Shown piece after piece: positions 37,896 to 45,961 of a stretch of 64,000 nucleotides of DNA; position 1 is the stretch's first letter, and each line of letters begins with the position of its first letter. This DNA is from Abyssisolibacter fermentans (lineage in GTDB: Bacteria; Bacillota; Clostridia; Tissierellales; MCWD3): positions 1 to 64,000 of the forward strand of contig NZ_LOHE01000052.1 of assembly GCF_001559865.1 (NCBI RefSeq). The letters are read 5' to 3'. The notes below the pieces were generated by a model. The model saw nothing but the letters and a program-made list of their open reading frames with translations. It searched no databases and was not told the origin of the DNA. The translations under genes and the position numbers were made by a program.

Positions 37896-38507
37896 TTATA
37901 TCCTAATCAAACCATTCAATGTGTCACTGTATTTATCATATGTTTCCCTGTCTAATCCCAGGTAATCTTTAGTTTCTTCTATGCTGCTATGTCCTAGCAT
38001 CTCTTTTACTAAAGTAATATTATATTCACTCTCAACATAAATTGAATAGGCATATGTTTTTCTCATAGAATGTGCTGTTATATTTTTTAATCCAAATTCA
38101 TTACCAGCTTCTTTTAATATCCTACTTACATGACTAACTGTTATGTGATTGTTTTTGCCTTTTCTTGATAAGAACATATATTCATATTCCCTTTTGTTTT
38201 TTATATATCGTCTCAATATATATTCTAAGTTGTCTATGACTTTTACTTTTCTTGGTTTTATGTTCTCTTTTCTGATATTTTTACTATTTATCTTTTTACC
38301 TTCTAATATCTCAAAATACCCATTATTGAGTGCTGTTTTTATATCTCGTATTCTGAGCTTAACTAAATCACCTGCTCTATATCCTGTAGCTATGCCTGAT
38401 GTGAATAATATATAGTTTCTTTCGCTTTTACATTTTAGATAATCTTGTATATCTAGTATTAAATTTTTATCTTTGATAGGATTTGCTGGTTTCTTTTTTT
38501 TAGCCAT
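37896..38507 (-). CDS. compact tyrosine recombinase
   Basis: 203 residues, catalytic domain only. Active residues are visible: Arg in GYRAGDL, HSMR, His in LGHSS and Tyr in TKDYLGL. The N-terminal arm/core-binding domains are missing. Integration here is explained by the serine integrase, so this enzyme may serve dimer resolution, DNA inversion or late regulation. Confidence 0.85.
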   Translation of the reverse strand: MAKKKKPANPIKDKNLILDIQDYLKCKSERNYILFTSGIATGYRAGDLVKLRIRDIKTALNNGYFEILEGKKINSKNIRKENIKPRKVKVIDNLEYILRRYIKNKREYEYMFLSRKGKNNHITVSHVSRILKEAGNEFGLKNITAHSMRKTYAYSIYVESEYNITLVKEMLGHSSIEETKDYLGLDRETYDKYSDTLNGLIRI

Positions 38508-38509
38508 AG

Positions 38510-38656
38510 TTAAACACCTGATTTTTTTAAGTAATTTTTGAACTTTTTACATTTCCTACATTCACAACATTCTTTTATTTCTTGTATTGTTTCTTGCCTT
38601 ATTTTTTTCTTTAATTCATACAGATTTTTCTTATTGGCCCATCTTATATTATCCAT
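38510..38656 (-). CDS. small Cys-rich protein
   Basis: 48 residues starting MDNIRWANKKNLYEL, with a CCECRKC knot and Lys-rich end. AAAGGTGGTG precedes the ATG; its stop is 2 bp before the recombinase start. Possibly a zinc-binding regulator. Confidence 0.6.
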   Translation of the reverse strand: MDNIRWANKKNLYELKKKIRQETIQEIKECCECRKCKKFKNYLKKSGV

Positions 38657-38678
38657 AGTCACCACCTTTTTTTGTATT

Positions 38679-38706
38679 AAAAAAGACAGTGCTTTTACTG
38701 TCTTTT
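38679..38706 (-). terminator. terminator after the membrane protein gene
   Basis: Arms AAAGACAGT/ACTGTCTTT with a six-base loop, flanked by A/T runs. Confidence 0.75.
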
Positions 38707-39463
38707 AATAAAAATATTCTATTCTTAATAAATCTTTTCTAGGAAATACAATGCTTTTTTTTCTATTACTAGAATAAACTATGACAAAATCCTTGTTTAT
38801 ATCAAAATCATTATACTTTACTCCCAACACAACTTTTTGATTACCATTTTGCAAGTAAAATATATTAATATCTTTAGCATATTCTTGTAACCCAATTTTA
38901 TCAGTACTATATAAATAATAAACAAAAAATATGTTTATTATAAAAAATTCTAAGGTTACACCTATATATGCCATACTATCTCTAATTGATTTATATTTAT
39001 TTATGTTTTCAACAACTCCTAGAGCTGTCAAAGTTGTGCAGAAAGAAATTAATAACATTGATACTGTTGCTAATATGGGTTTTATATAATTTCTGTATAT
39101 ATAATTTATTTTACGGTTGAATTCAGGACCAAAATTTACATTCCTTTCTTTATCATATTTTAATGAACTTTTAACATATAAATAACCTATAAAAAAATAT
39201 ATGCATATAGATATACTAATATTAATAATTGATGATATACTAAACCCGAATATTTTATATAATACAAATTGCATGGGTATACTAATTAATGGATATATTA
39301 TTGTTACCCCTAGTATAAATTTCAATATTTCATTTTTAACACTTGTTAATTGAATGTATTTATTTTTCCTTTTTATTGGATACTTGTAATACTGAAATAT
39401 AATCACAGGTATCAATATTGGAAGTAAAGCTTTGTCAATTATTTTCATAATTATATCTAACAT
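38705..39463 (-). CDS. polytopic membrane protein, unknown
   Basis: 252 residues with about five membrane segments and a cytoplasmic beta-rich C-terminal ~60 residues. It has terminators on both sides, so it is transcribed apart from its neighbours. A superinfection-exclusion role is possible but unsupported. Confidence 0.6.
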   Translation of the reverse strand: MLDIIMKIIDKALLPILIPVIIFQYYKYPIKRKNKYIQLTSVKNEILKFILGVTIIYPLISIPMQFVLYKIFGFSISSIINISISICIYFFIGYLYVKSSLKYDKERNVNFGPEFNRKINYIYRNYIKPILATVSMLLISFCTTLTALGVVENINKYKSIRDSMAYIGVTLEFFIINIFFVYYLYSTDKIGLQEYAKDINIFYLQNGNQKVVLGVKYNDFDINKDFVIVYSSNRKKSIVFPRKDLLRIEYFY

Positions 39464-39569
39464 TTTTTATCCCCCTAACTTATGAACTTATTACTATTTA
39501 GTATATAAATTTCTATTTCATTTTAAGAATACAATTCAATATATATACTTGTCAACCGTATTGGGGAAA

Positions 39570-39610
39570 TAAATAAAAGAACTACTTCTCAGTAGCTCTT
39601 ATTTTTTTGA
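39570..39610 (-). terminator. bidirectional-looking terminator
   Basis: Arms AAGAACTACT and AGTAGCTCTT with loop TCTC (one mismatch), followed by T-runs in both directions. It ends the regulator transcript. Confidence 0.65.
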
Positions 39611-39680
39611 TGAACTTTTACAATACACATTATAACATACAATATTGACTGTTTTTTCTCAAAAGTTTCTCAAATGTTTC

Positions 39681-40175
39681 TCATTTTATTAATTCGTTTG
39701 ATAAATACTCTATGATCTTGTCTTTTTTTCTGTATATAGTTGCAGTACTACAATGTTGTATTTTTGATATTTTTATCCATCCATATTTATCATTATACTT
39801 ATATTCTACTAGTTGCAACTCTTCTTCATCTAGCTCATTTAATACTATATCTATATTTTCAATTCTCTTTTCTAAATCTCTAATTCTATTTATTAGCTTG
39901 TATTTGTTGTGATATGCAGTTTTTATTCTTTTTTCTAATACATTAAATGCTCGTTCTAATTCAATCTCTATGATAGATACTTTATTAGAATTTCTACTAT
40001 TCTTTGAATAATCCATAGATTTCATAGTGTCCTGCATTTCAATATTACACTCTTTTATATCTTGCTTTAAAACTTTTATTCTATTATCAATTCTTGATAA
40101 TCTGTTCTTTAATCTATTAATCTTATTTTTCTTTTCATAGTGACTATATAATATTTCTTCAATTTTTCTATACAT
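39681..40175 (-). CDS. ArpU/RinA-type late transcription regulator
   Basis: About 164 residues: long coiled coil (residues 1-110), then a sigma-70 region-4-like HTH (EEEELQLVEYKY-like, KISKIQHCSTATIYRKKDKI). Such proteins activate phage late genes, and it lies directly before the late module. The ATG after GGGGAGG was chosen. Confidence 0.7.
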   Translation of the reverse strand: MYRKIEEILYSHYEKKNKINRLKNRLSRIDNRIKVLKQDIKECNIEMQDTMKSMDYSKNSRNSNKVSIIEIELERAFNVLEKRIKTAYHNKYKLINRIRDLEKRIENIDIVLNELDEEELQLVEYKYNDKYGWIKISKIQHCSTATIYRKKDKIIEYLSNELIK

Positions 40176-40210
40176 AACTTCCTCCCCCATGTTTCTAATA
40201 AATGAAAATA

Positions 40211-40237
40211 GACACTCCTAGTAATTCTAAGAGTGTC
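40211..40237 (-). terminator. hairpin between small gene and regulator
   Basis: Arms GACACTCCTAG and CTAAGAGTGTC; a second palindrome CTGGACGTCCAG lies beside it at 40239-40251. It may attenuate transcription into the regulator. Confidence 0.5.
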
Positions 40238-40258
40238 CGCTGGACGTCCAGTAGGACC

Positions 40259-40438
40259 TTAATATGCTTTTTTTCTATCTCTAAGTTTATAATTCATTTG
40301 TAATGTGCCATTGTGGTTACTAATCTCAATATCTATATAATCTAATTTACCTTGTGTTTGTGCTATGTTTAATACATTGTCAATAAAATTATTTATTTTA
40401 TTTTCTAGTGCTCCTTTTTTCTTTATAGATGTAACCAT
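40259..40438 (-). CDS. small phage protein, 59 residues
   Basis: Starts MVTSIKKKGALENKINNFID, basic end RDRKKAY. AAGGAGG precedes the ATG. Between the channel and regulator genes; unknown function. Confidence 0.55.
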   Translation of the reverse strand: MVTSIKKKGALENKINNFIDNVLNIAQTQGKLDYIDIEISNHNGTLQMNYKLRDRKKAY

Positions 40439-40451
40439 AAATGTAACCTCC

Positions 40452-41231
40452 TTAAATGCTTTTTTTGAATCTGATATACTCTATATATTCTATTACTTCT
40501 TTTTGTTCATCTTGAGAAAGTGTTGATATATCAATACTTGTAACTTTCTCTTCATCATTACCATTACTATTATTATTCTTTTTTTCATCTATATACTTTA
40601 TAAGCGTTGCTGTAAATGAGCCTGTGAATATTACTCCTATTAATGCTAGTACTCCACAAATTATTTTTCCTGCCATTGACATCTGTTCGACCCCCTCATA
40701 ACCAAACAGTGTCACACTTGTAAAACTCAACCATACAGCATCATTATAAGTTTTTATTATGTCGCCTTTTTCTACTGCATAGATTACTATAGAGCCTACG
40801 AAAACAATTGCAATAGTAATATATATCATATATTTAAATCCATTAGTATTTAAGAATTTTTTTGTGTTTTTATGAAACTTCTTTGTATAGTTAAGTATTC
40901 TTAATAGCTTAGTTGCTTTTGTTATTTTTATTATTTTTACAAGCTTTAGTAACTTTACAACTCTAAAAGCTCTAAATAATGAATTGAATGGAATGATCGC
41001 TATTAGATCTAATACATTACTCTTTATAAATTTAAGTTTATTCTCTGATACAATGAGTCTGCCAATATAATCTATTGCAAATATTATCAAAATCATATCA
41101 TTAAGCTTTTCCATTTTATCTAACACCGTTGTAACCACAGCTACTAAAGCTAAAATTGTAATGAATATTTCATAATAAACTAATGATTTTCTATTGTGAT
41201 TTTGTGTTGTTCTATTACAATATGCGTTCAC
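40452..41231 (-). CDS. voltage-sensor cation channel with altered filter (channel A)
   Basis: 259 residues with the six-segment plan of Kv channels. S4 (87-111) carries Arg/Lys at every third position (R87, R90, K93, K96, K99, K102...). The pore loop reads TSVTLFGYE (171-179) instead of the TVGYGD potassium filter. The C-terminal tail has an acidic DISTLSQDEQKEV helix. It is a clear paralogue of the channel at 52089. Start GTG overlaps the zinc-ribbon gene. It is in the lytic-direction operon; ion selectivity cannot be predicted. Confidence 0.85.
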   Translation of the reverse strand: MNAYCNRTTQNHNRKSLVYYEIFITILALVAVVTTVLDKMEKLNDMILIIFAIDYIGRLIVSENKLKFIKSNVLDLIAIIPFNSLFRAFRVVKLLKLVKIIKITKATKLLRILNYTKKFHKNTKKFLNTNGFKYMIYITIAIVFVGSIVIYAVEKGDIIKTYNDAVWLSFTSVTLFGYEGVEQMSMAGKIICGVLALIGVIFTGSFTATLIKYIDEKKNNNSNGNDEEKVTSIDISTLSQDEQKEVIEYIEYIRFKKSI

Positions 41232-41379
41232 GCTTGCTTAATCTCCCTTCTTTATCTACTATAACTGTTGGTTCGGTACATAAAACTACTGATCCGCACT
41301 TTTCACATTTTGCAACATTCCTTATTGACCAAGCTCGAAAACCGCAATTAACACATTCGTATTCTTTTAATTTACTCAT
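41215..41379 (-). CDS. zinc-ribbon protein, 54 residues
   Basis: Two Cx2C knuckles (CVNCGFRAW and CEKCGSVVLC). GGGGGA precedes the ATG. Its start overlaps the previous gene's stop (ATGAGTAA) and its end overlaps the channel start. Confidence 0.7.
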   Translation of the reverse strand: MSKLKEYECVNCGFRAWSIRNVAKCEKCGSVVLCTEPTVIVDKEGRLSKRERIL

Positions 41380-41491
41380 TGTTTTCCCCCTTTAATAGCT
41401 TTATCCCTATTAAAACAATATCTTTATCAGTCATGTTGTTTTTGTTAGCTAATTCTCTTATAGATTCTCTTAACCCCTGTTCAAAATTCAT
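41372..41491 (-). CDS. small phage protein, 39 residues
   Basis: MNFEQGLRESIRELANKNN...; ATGA overlap with the preceding stop and 8-bp overlap with the zinc-ribbon gene indicate translational coupling. Unknown function. Confidence 0.55.
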   Translation of the reverse strand: MNFEQGLRESIRELANKNNMTDKDIVLIGIKLLKGENNE

Positions 41492-41688
41492 GCTGCTTTA
41501 ACCTTTTTTTCGATTTTTACAAGACCTGTTTCAATATCTTTTATTAAGAAACATTCTTTGTACTGCTTAAATTGGACGATTACAAATTTATCTGTAATCC
41601 CTGCTATAGTTCCTTTTTTAGTAGTGTTTTTCTTTTTGTATTTATATTTATATATCACTGAAACTTTCTCACCTTGTTTATATTCCAT
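41488..41688 (-). CDS. small basic phage protein
   Basis: 66 residues with Lys-rich YKYKYKKKNTTKKG and a beta-rich pattern like a small SH3-type barrel. Coupled to both neighbours. Confidence 0.55.
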   Translation of the reverse strand: MEYKQGEKVSVIYKYKYKKKNTTKKGTIAGITDKFVIVQFKQYKECFLIKDIETGLVKIEKKVKAA

Positions 41689-41894
41689 CAGTTTATACCC
41701 CCTGCAACTGTGTATAGTTGTTCTTTTGTTTCTTTAGGTAATATCTCACCTATACTACATATTGATTTTTTGTTGTATTCAATATTTCTATATTCTTGCA
41801 TTGCTATAGATGTTAGTCTTGAAAATTCTTCTTGATCACCGTTTAAGTGTCTTATTATTCCCCTGAATGCATAAGCAGCTACTTCTATACTCAT
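41688..41894 (-). CDS. small phage protein
   Basis: About 68 residues starting MSIEVAAYAFRGIIRHLNGD; helical. The ATG follows AAAGGGGATGG. Overlaps the next gene by one base. Confidence 0.5.
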   Translation of the reverse strand: MSIEVAAYAFRGIIRHLNGDQEEFSRLTSIAMQEYRNIEYNKKSICSIGEILPKETKEQLYTVAGGIN

Positions 41895-41917
41895 TTTTCC
41901 ATCCCCTTTAAACATTT

Positions 41918-42070
41918 TTAATCTAGGTATTTCGATACTTTTTTTATAAATGTTTCAAACTTAAGATTTACTATGTGTATAGCAATAAATCCTAACCTTA
42001 TACCTTTCATGCCTTTGCTCTGATCTATTCCTAGCGTGAACTCGTTATCTATTTCAATAACTATGAACAT
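41918..42070 (-). CDS. small phage protein, 50 residues
   Basis: MFIVIEIDNEFTLGIDQSKG...; CAGGAGGT precedes the ATG, and the start overlaps the end of the HNH gene by 17 bp. Unknown function. Confidence 0.5.
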   Translation of the reverse strand: MFIVIEIDNEFTLGIDQSKGMKGIRLGFIAIHIVNLKFETFIKKVSKYLD

Positions 42071-42662
42071 ATTTACCTCCTGATTTTTTTCTATCACTTA
42101 TCTTCTGTTGTACATCTGCAATAACTATCCCAACACGTGTTAAATCTGCATTTTTTTGTATTAACTTGTTTCTGTTTAGTATTAATAACTGTTGTCTAGA
42201 TACAAGAATTAGATTATTTATGTCAAAATTGCGTTTATCTCTATCACCAAATATAACAACATGATTATCTGGTACAGGTCCATTTTGTTTTTCCCATATT
42301 AATTGTTGTTTTAATCTCCATTTATTAGGCTCTGCTACTTTAACTTCTGTATATCCATCTACTGTTATTCTTTCAAAGCCTATTGGTCTATAGTTATAAG
42401 GTTTATGCCCTTTTTTAAACTGTGTAGTCTTTCCGCCAATATTGATACCTTTTTTCCCTTTATTGAATGGGGTATGTCCTTTTTTAAATCTACCATCTAA
42501 TCCACTGCTTAAAGAGTGGTTTTTCTTATGTGCTCTTATTTGAGATATATCTAAATTTAAGTTGAATTGCTTATTAAACATTTCTGTTAATTTTTTATTT
42601 CCATTACCTTTTACATTGTCAGCAATAAACTTTTTTTCTTCTTTTGTGTAGCTGTGAAACAT
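42054..42662 (-). CDS. HNH endonuclease (homing-type)
   Basis: 202 residues. An N-terminal HTH-like part is followed by repeats of the FKKGHxPxNxGKK type (60-90) and an HNH_3 region with LIWEKQNGPVPDNHVVIFGDRDKRNFDINNL in residues 121-151. Free-standing HNH genes of this kind are often mobile in phage genomes. Confidence 0.8.
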   Translation of the reverse strand: MFHSYTKEEKKFIADNVKGNGNKKLTEMFNKQFNLNLDISQIRAHKKNHSLSSGLDGRFKKGHTPFNKGKKGINIGGKTTQFKKGHKPYNYRPIGFERITVDGYTEVKVAEPNKWRLKQQLIWEKQNGPVPDNHVVIFGDRDKRNFDINNLILVSRQQLLILNRNKLIQKNADLTRVGIVIADVQQKISDRKKSGGKYVHSY

Positions 42663-42664
42663 AT

Positions 42665-42895
42665 TTAGGCCTCCAGCATTTTTGGTAATTTAGCATTAGC
42701 GTCCATTTTATCATCCATCATTTTTTTAGCTTCCAAGACTAAAAATCCGTTTGATATTATTTGTTTAGCAACTTTATTTATCGCTTTAGCTCTTGTTATT
42801 TCTTCCTGGAGTTTTTCTCCCTTTATTTCTTCATCCCCTAATCTTTCAAGTTGTGCAAAAAGATGATTATTTAGATCTCCAAGGGTATTCTGCAT
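42665..42895 (-). CDS. small conserved phage protein
   Basis: 76 residues with LNNHLFAQLERLGDEEIKGEKL and NKVAKQIISNG, a helical pattern familiar from many phage early regions, function unknown. Confidence 0.6.
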   Translation of the reverse strand: MQNTLGDLNNHLFAQLERLGDEEIKGEKLQEEITRAKAINKVAKQIISNGFLVLEAKKMMDDKMDANAKLPKMLEA

Positions 42896-42919
42896 GTCCC
42901 ATCCCTCCTATTTTTTTTA

Positions 42920-43171
42920 TTATTCTTCTTTAATTATTTTTATTTCTGATTTAATAATATCTATTTTGTCATTAAGCTTATTTATTGATTTTTCTATTTT
43001 TTTGATTTTGTTTTCTAATAAACTAAGTCTTATATTTTTTGTATCTTTTCCGTATGGTAATTTATCCAAGCAATCTTCATGGTAAAATGTATCTTTAAAT
43101 ATAGGTTTTTCATCTTCCCATATCAGTTCTTTACATATTGGGCATATTCCTAATATGCATCCACTTGGCAT
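42920..43171 (-). CDS. zinc-binding coiled-coil protein
   Basis: 83 residues: CxxxxCPIC...H..C LIM-like knuckle (GICPICKELIW, FYHEDCL), then a long Lys/Ile coiled coil. Unknown function. Confidence 0.6.
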   Translation of the reverse strand: MPSGCILGICPICKELIWEDEKPIFKDTFYHEDCLDKLPYGKDTKNIRLSLLENKIKKIEKSINKLNDKIDIIKSEIKIIKEE

Positions 43172-43191
43172 GTTCTCACCTCGTTAAATGT

Positions 43192-43452
43192 TTAATAACC
43201 TTCAAACTCAGGAAGATTATTAAATTCTTCTTCGTTCATTCCTCCAATTTCTAAAGAATACTCTTTAGCATGGTATGGTTCGTTTTCTAAATCTCCCTCT
43301 GTTAATTCATTGATTTCTTTTTCATATTTGTGATATTCTTCTTCTGTAAATTCTTCACTATATTTAATGTTACATAACAGCATATCTTTTGCACCTCTTA
43401 ATGCATTAAAAGTGCACCGATTACCATCGTAACAAGTTTCATAAATTCTCAT
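43192..43452 (-). CDS. small acidic phage protein
   Basis: 86 residues, strongly acidic (EEFTEEEYHKYEKEI). Unknown. Sits before the zinc-binding gene in the early operon. Confidence 0.5.
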   Translation of the reverse strand: MRIYETCYDGNRCTFNALRGAKDMLLCNIKYSEEFTEEEYHKYEKEINELTEGDLENEPYHAKEYSLEIGGMNEEEFNNLPEFEGY

Positions 43453-43497
43453 ATTTATCCTCCTGATTTAATTATTTATCCACCAATTTATATCTAA

Positions 43498-43908
43498 TTA
43501 AAACGGTATATCTTCATCATCAACTGGCTGAAAACCACCTGTAGCATCATAATTATTTTGCTGTCTGTTTCCATAATCTAAGAATTTTACTCTTTCAGCA
43601 ACTACCTCAGTGGTGTACCTTTTGTAACCTTCTATTGTTTTATAGCTCCCTGTTTGTATTCTTCCTTGTATTGCTACTAATCGCCCTTTTGCAAGATAAT
43701 TAGCGCAATTTTCTGCTTGTCTATCCCAGACAACTATTTTGGGAAAGTCTGCTGTAGGTTTACCTAATCTTTCTGCTTCAGCTTTTTTCTCTTTTGATAG
43801 GTCTTTATCTACTGCTAATGAAAATCTAGTTACAGCAATTCCATTGCCTGGTAAAAATCTTAGTTCTGGATTAGCTGTTAATCTGCCTATTAATAGCACG
43901 CTATTCAT
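43498..43908 (-). CDS. ssb: single-stranded DNA-binding protein
   Basis: 136 residues: OB fold from MNSVLLIGRLTANPELRF through LVAIQGRIQTGSY, a Gln-rich linker and the DDEDIPF acidic tip that recruits replication partners. Coats ssDNA during phage replication. Confidence 0.95.
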   Translation of the reverse strand: MNSVLLIGRLTANPELRFLPGNGIAVTRFSLAVDKDLSKEKKAEAERLGKPTADFPKIVVWDRQAENCANYLAKGRLVAIQGRIQTGSYKTIEGYKRYTTEVVAERVKFLDYGNRQQNNYDATGGFQPVDDEDIPF

Positions 43909-43923
43909 TATAATCCTTCCTTT

Positions 43924-44307
43924 CTACTGTTGTTCAACCTTCTTGCCTGTATTTAATTCATAGCAATATATTTCCGAAAATTTGCCAAATGATGGTTGTT
44001 GTTTTGTTTCTTTTAGCCACTCTTGTAAAACTTCATTGAGTTTGGTTTCAAGATTTTCTTCGTCTGCTCCATCTAACCACCCATCACAACGTTCTCCGCA
44101 TTCGTCATAAGCTTGGTCTCTTAAATTATCTATGATATCTTCTCCGCTAATTACTGGTATATGATATTCAATAACCCCAATATATAAAAATTCATGCTCG
44201 CCTTCTTCGCAATTTTGCTTTGCTTCTTCAATACAATTTTCAATGGTATCTTCTGAATTATGCCAAAACTCTTCATCTTGGTTAAAGTTCCAATAATATT
44301 TACTCAT
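43924..44307 (-). CDS. hypothetical acidic phage protein
   Basis: 127 residues, acidic, rich in Cys, Trp and Glu (ENCIEEAKQNCEEGEHEFLYIG). The YIGVxEYHIPxIxGEDIIDNL stretch recurs in unknown phage proteins. No function assigned. Confidence 0.55.
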   Translation of the reverse strand: MSKYYWNFNQDEEFWHNSEDTIENCIEEAKQNCEEGEHEFLYIGVIEYHIPVISGEDIIDNLRDQAYDECGERCDGWLDGADEENLETKLNEVLQEWLKETKQQPSFGKFSEIYCYELNTGKKVEQQ

Positions 44308-44318
44308 GACTTGTCCTC

Positions 44319-45035
44319 CTACTCTTCGTATTCTATAAATCTTTCATCTGAATCACATTCTTTGTCAATTTCAATCTTGCAATAAGCCTGATCTATGTTC
44401 ATCATTAACATATCAAATTCACTTAAATGCTTTAAAGATTTCAAATCATGGATTTTATTCCAATTCAACGTAAAATTTTCATCGATTTTAGTCCATCGGT
44501 TAATTATGAACTCGATATTCATACTGTCGTCTTCTTCGCATTCAAATTTTACAATCCTTTTGTCGCAATTGCTCCAATTGATGCTTATTTCTTCAACTTC
44601 AAAACTTAAGCTTATATATGTTCCATCAAAATCAAATTCAAGATTGCTTCTATCTACTTTTTCTTCGCAATAATCGCACCATTTCTTAAACAGGTCCGTT
44701 ATTTTCATCTTTTTGGGGATCTCATTAACTGACATTAATTCTTTAAAGTTTTCTAATAATTTTTTATTTTCTGTGGTTGAATTTTTCAAAACATCAACTA
44801 AAACAGAATCTAGTTTTGTAATATATTCCGAATAGTCGTAGTCTTCCAAATACGGGATCATAACTGACTTAATTTTACTATCTATTACTTTTTTAACTTC
44901 TCCACGCCAACCGAACATGTCTTCCAATGCACTTTCAATGCATTTTTCTAGTTTGTCGCTAATAACCTTTTCTATAATCCCCTTTTCTAATTCTTTTGAT
45001 ATACAATCTTTTATACTATTTTCTAAATTATTCAT
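44319..45035 (-). CDS. hypothetical phage protein
   Basis: 238 residues: helical N-terminal 120, then a beta-rich domain with conserved Cys/Trp (WCDYCEEKVD). It overlaps the next upstream gene by one base. Unknown. Confidence 0.5.
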   Translation of the reverse strand: MNNLENSIKDCISKELEKGIIEKVISDKLEKCIESALEDMFGWRGEVKKVIDSKIKSVMIPYLEDYDYSEYITKLDSVLVDVLKNSTTENKKLLENFKELMSVNEIPKKMKITDLFKKWCDYCEEKVDRSNLEFDFDGTYISLSFEVEEISINWSNCDKRIVKFECEEDDSMNIEFIINRWTKIDENFTLNWNKIHDLKSLKHLSEFDMLMMNIDQAYCKIEIDKECDSDERFIEYEE

Positions 45036-45241
45036 TATTTACACTCCTTTTTTAATAATTTCAATCCTTCATGTCCATCAATAAATTCAATAGCTTCCTG
45101 CTCATTTTCCCATTCATCATATTCCATAAATATGTTATCTATCATGTGGCCAATTAACAATTTACCGCTATCTGTTTCAACTTCAACATTCCACTTGCCT
45201 TTATTGTTTTTCTTTGGGTATGCTAATAATTTTTTATCCAT
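45035..45241 (-). CDS. small phage protein
   Basis: 68 residues, NKGKWNVEVETDSGKLLIGH and EAIEFIDGHEGLK. Unknown function. Confidence 0.5.
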   Translation of the reverse strand: MDKKLLAYPKKNNKGKWNVEVETDSGKLLIGHMIDNIFMEYDEWENEQEAIEFIDGHEGLKLLKKECK

Positions 45242-45274
45242 TTTTATTCATCACCTTTATCATCGTAATTTAGA

Positions 45275-45523
45275 TTACTTAATAACTTTTAACCATTCCC
45301 ATGTTTCTATGGCTTCCATAGCTTCTTTATACGAATAGCCTAATCCGCATATTGTTTCTTGGTCGCTGTGAAAACTAAATCCTCCTTCTGGTCCACACAT
45401 TATTGGCGCTGAGCTAATATTTTCCCACCATACCTCAACATTTGTGTGTCCTAGTTTTTCAAGAGCTACTTTGATTTTCTTTTGCTTTGGTGAAGTATTT
45501 ACCTTTTCTACCCAATAACCCAT
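45275..45523 (-). CDS. small phage protein
   Basis: 82 residues with CGPEGGFSFHSDQETICGLGYS; AAGGAGGAT precedes the ATG. Unknown function. Confidence 0.5.
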   Translation of the reverse strand: MGYWVEKVNTSPKQKKIKVALEKLGHTNVEVWWENISSAPIMCGPEGGFSFHSDQETICGLGYSYKEAMEAIETWEWLKVIK

Positions 45524-45533
45524 CTTATCCTCC

Positions 45534-45674
45534 TTACTGTAATCTCACTTCTATTTTTCGCCCACAATTCGCACAGAAGATTTCTACGCTTTTTGTTTGT
45601 GGTGTTAATTCTTTTTGAAATTCAACTATGTTAACCCCACCACATTCTAAGCACATCACCTTTATAGTTTTCAA
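45534..45674 (-). CDS. zinc-ribbon protein, 46 residues
   Basis: Two CxxC knuckles (MCLECGGV, FCANCGRK). A TTG after GAGGG giving MKTIKVMCLECGG is preferred over the ATG six codons later, whose ribosome site is too close. Confidence 0.6.
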   Translation of the reverse strand: MKTIKVMCLECGGVNIVEFQKELTPQTKSVEIFCANCGRKIEVRLQ

Positions 45675-45676
45675 TA

Positions 45677-45961
45677 TCAATCCCTCTTTTCCACAATCTC
45701 TTTCAATATGTTCAACTTATAATCTTTAGCTACTTCAATATCTTTATTTTCTATGAAATACATCCTTGTCACTTGATCTATCATAATCAATACGTCAGCA
45801 ATTTCTTCTGTCATGTTCTTAATATTTGCTTTGCCCCTTATTGCTTTTGTTATCTCTTTTTGTAGCTCTGCTAGTTCTTCTATAGCTACTACAAGCTGTT
45901 CGACCATACCAAATTTATCAATAGCTTTTTCATATAAATCAGCTGTTTCTAAGTCAGTCAT
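45677..45961 (-). CDS. MazG-like nucleotide pyrophosphohydrolase
   Basis: 94 residues. The EELAELQKEITK and EEIADVLIMID helices carry the EExxE...ExxD metal-binding pattern of the all-alpha NTP-PPase superfamily. It may clear aberrant dNTPs or alarmones during infection. Confidence 0.8.
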   Translation of the reverse strand: MTDLETADLYEKAIDKFGMVEQLVVAIEELAELQKEITKAIRGKANIKNMTEEIADVLIMIDQVTRMYFIENKDIEVAKDYKLNILKEIVEKRD

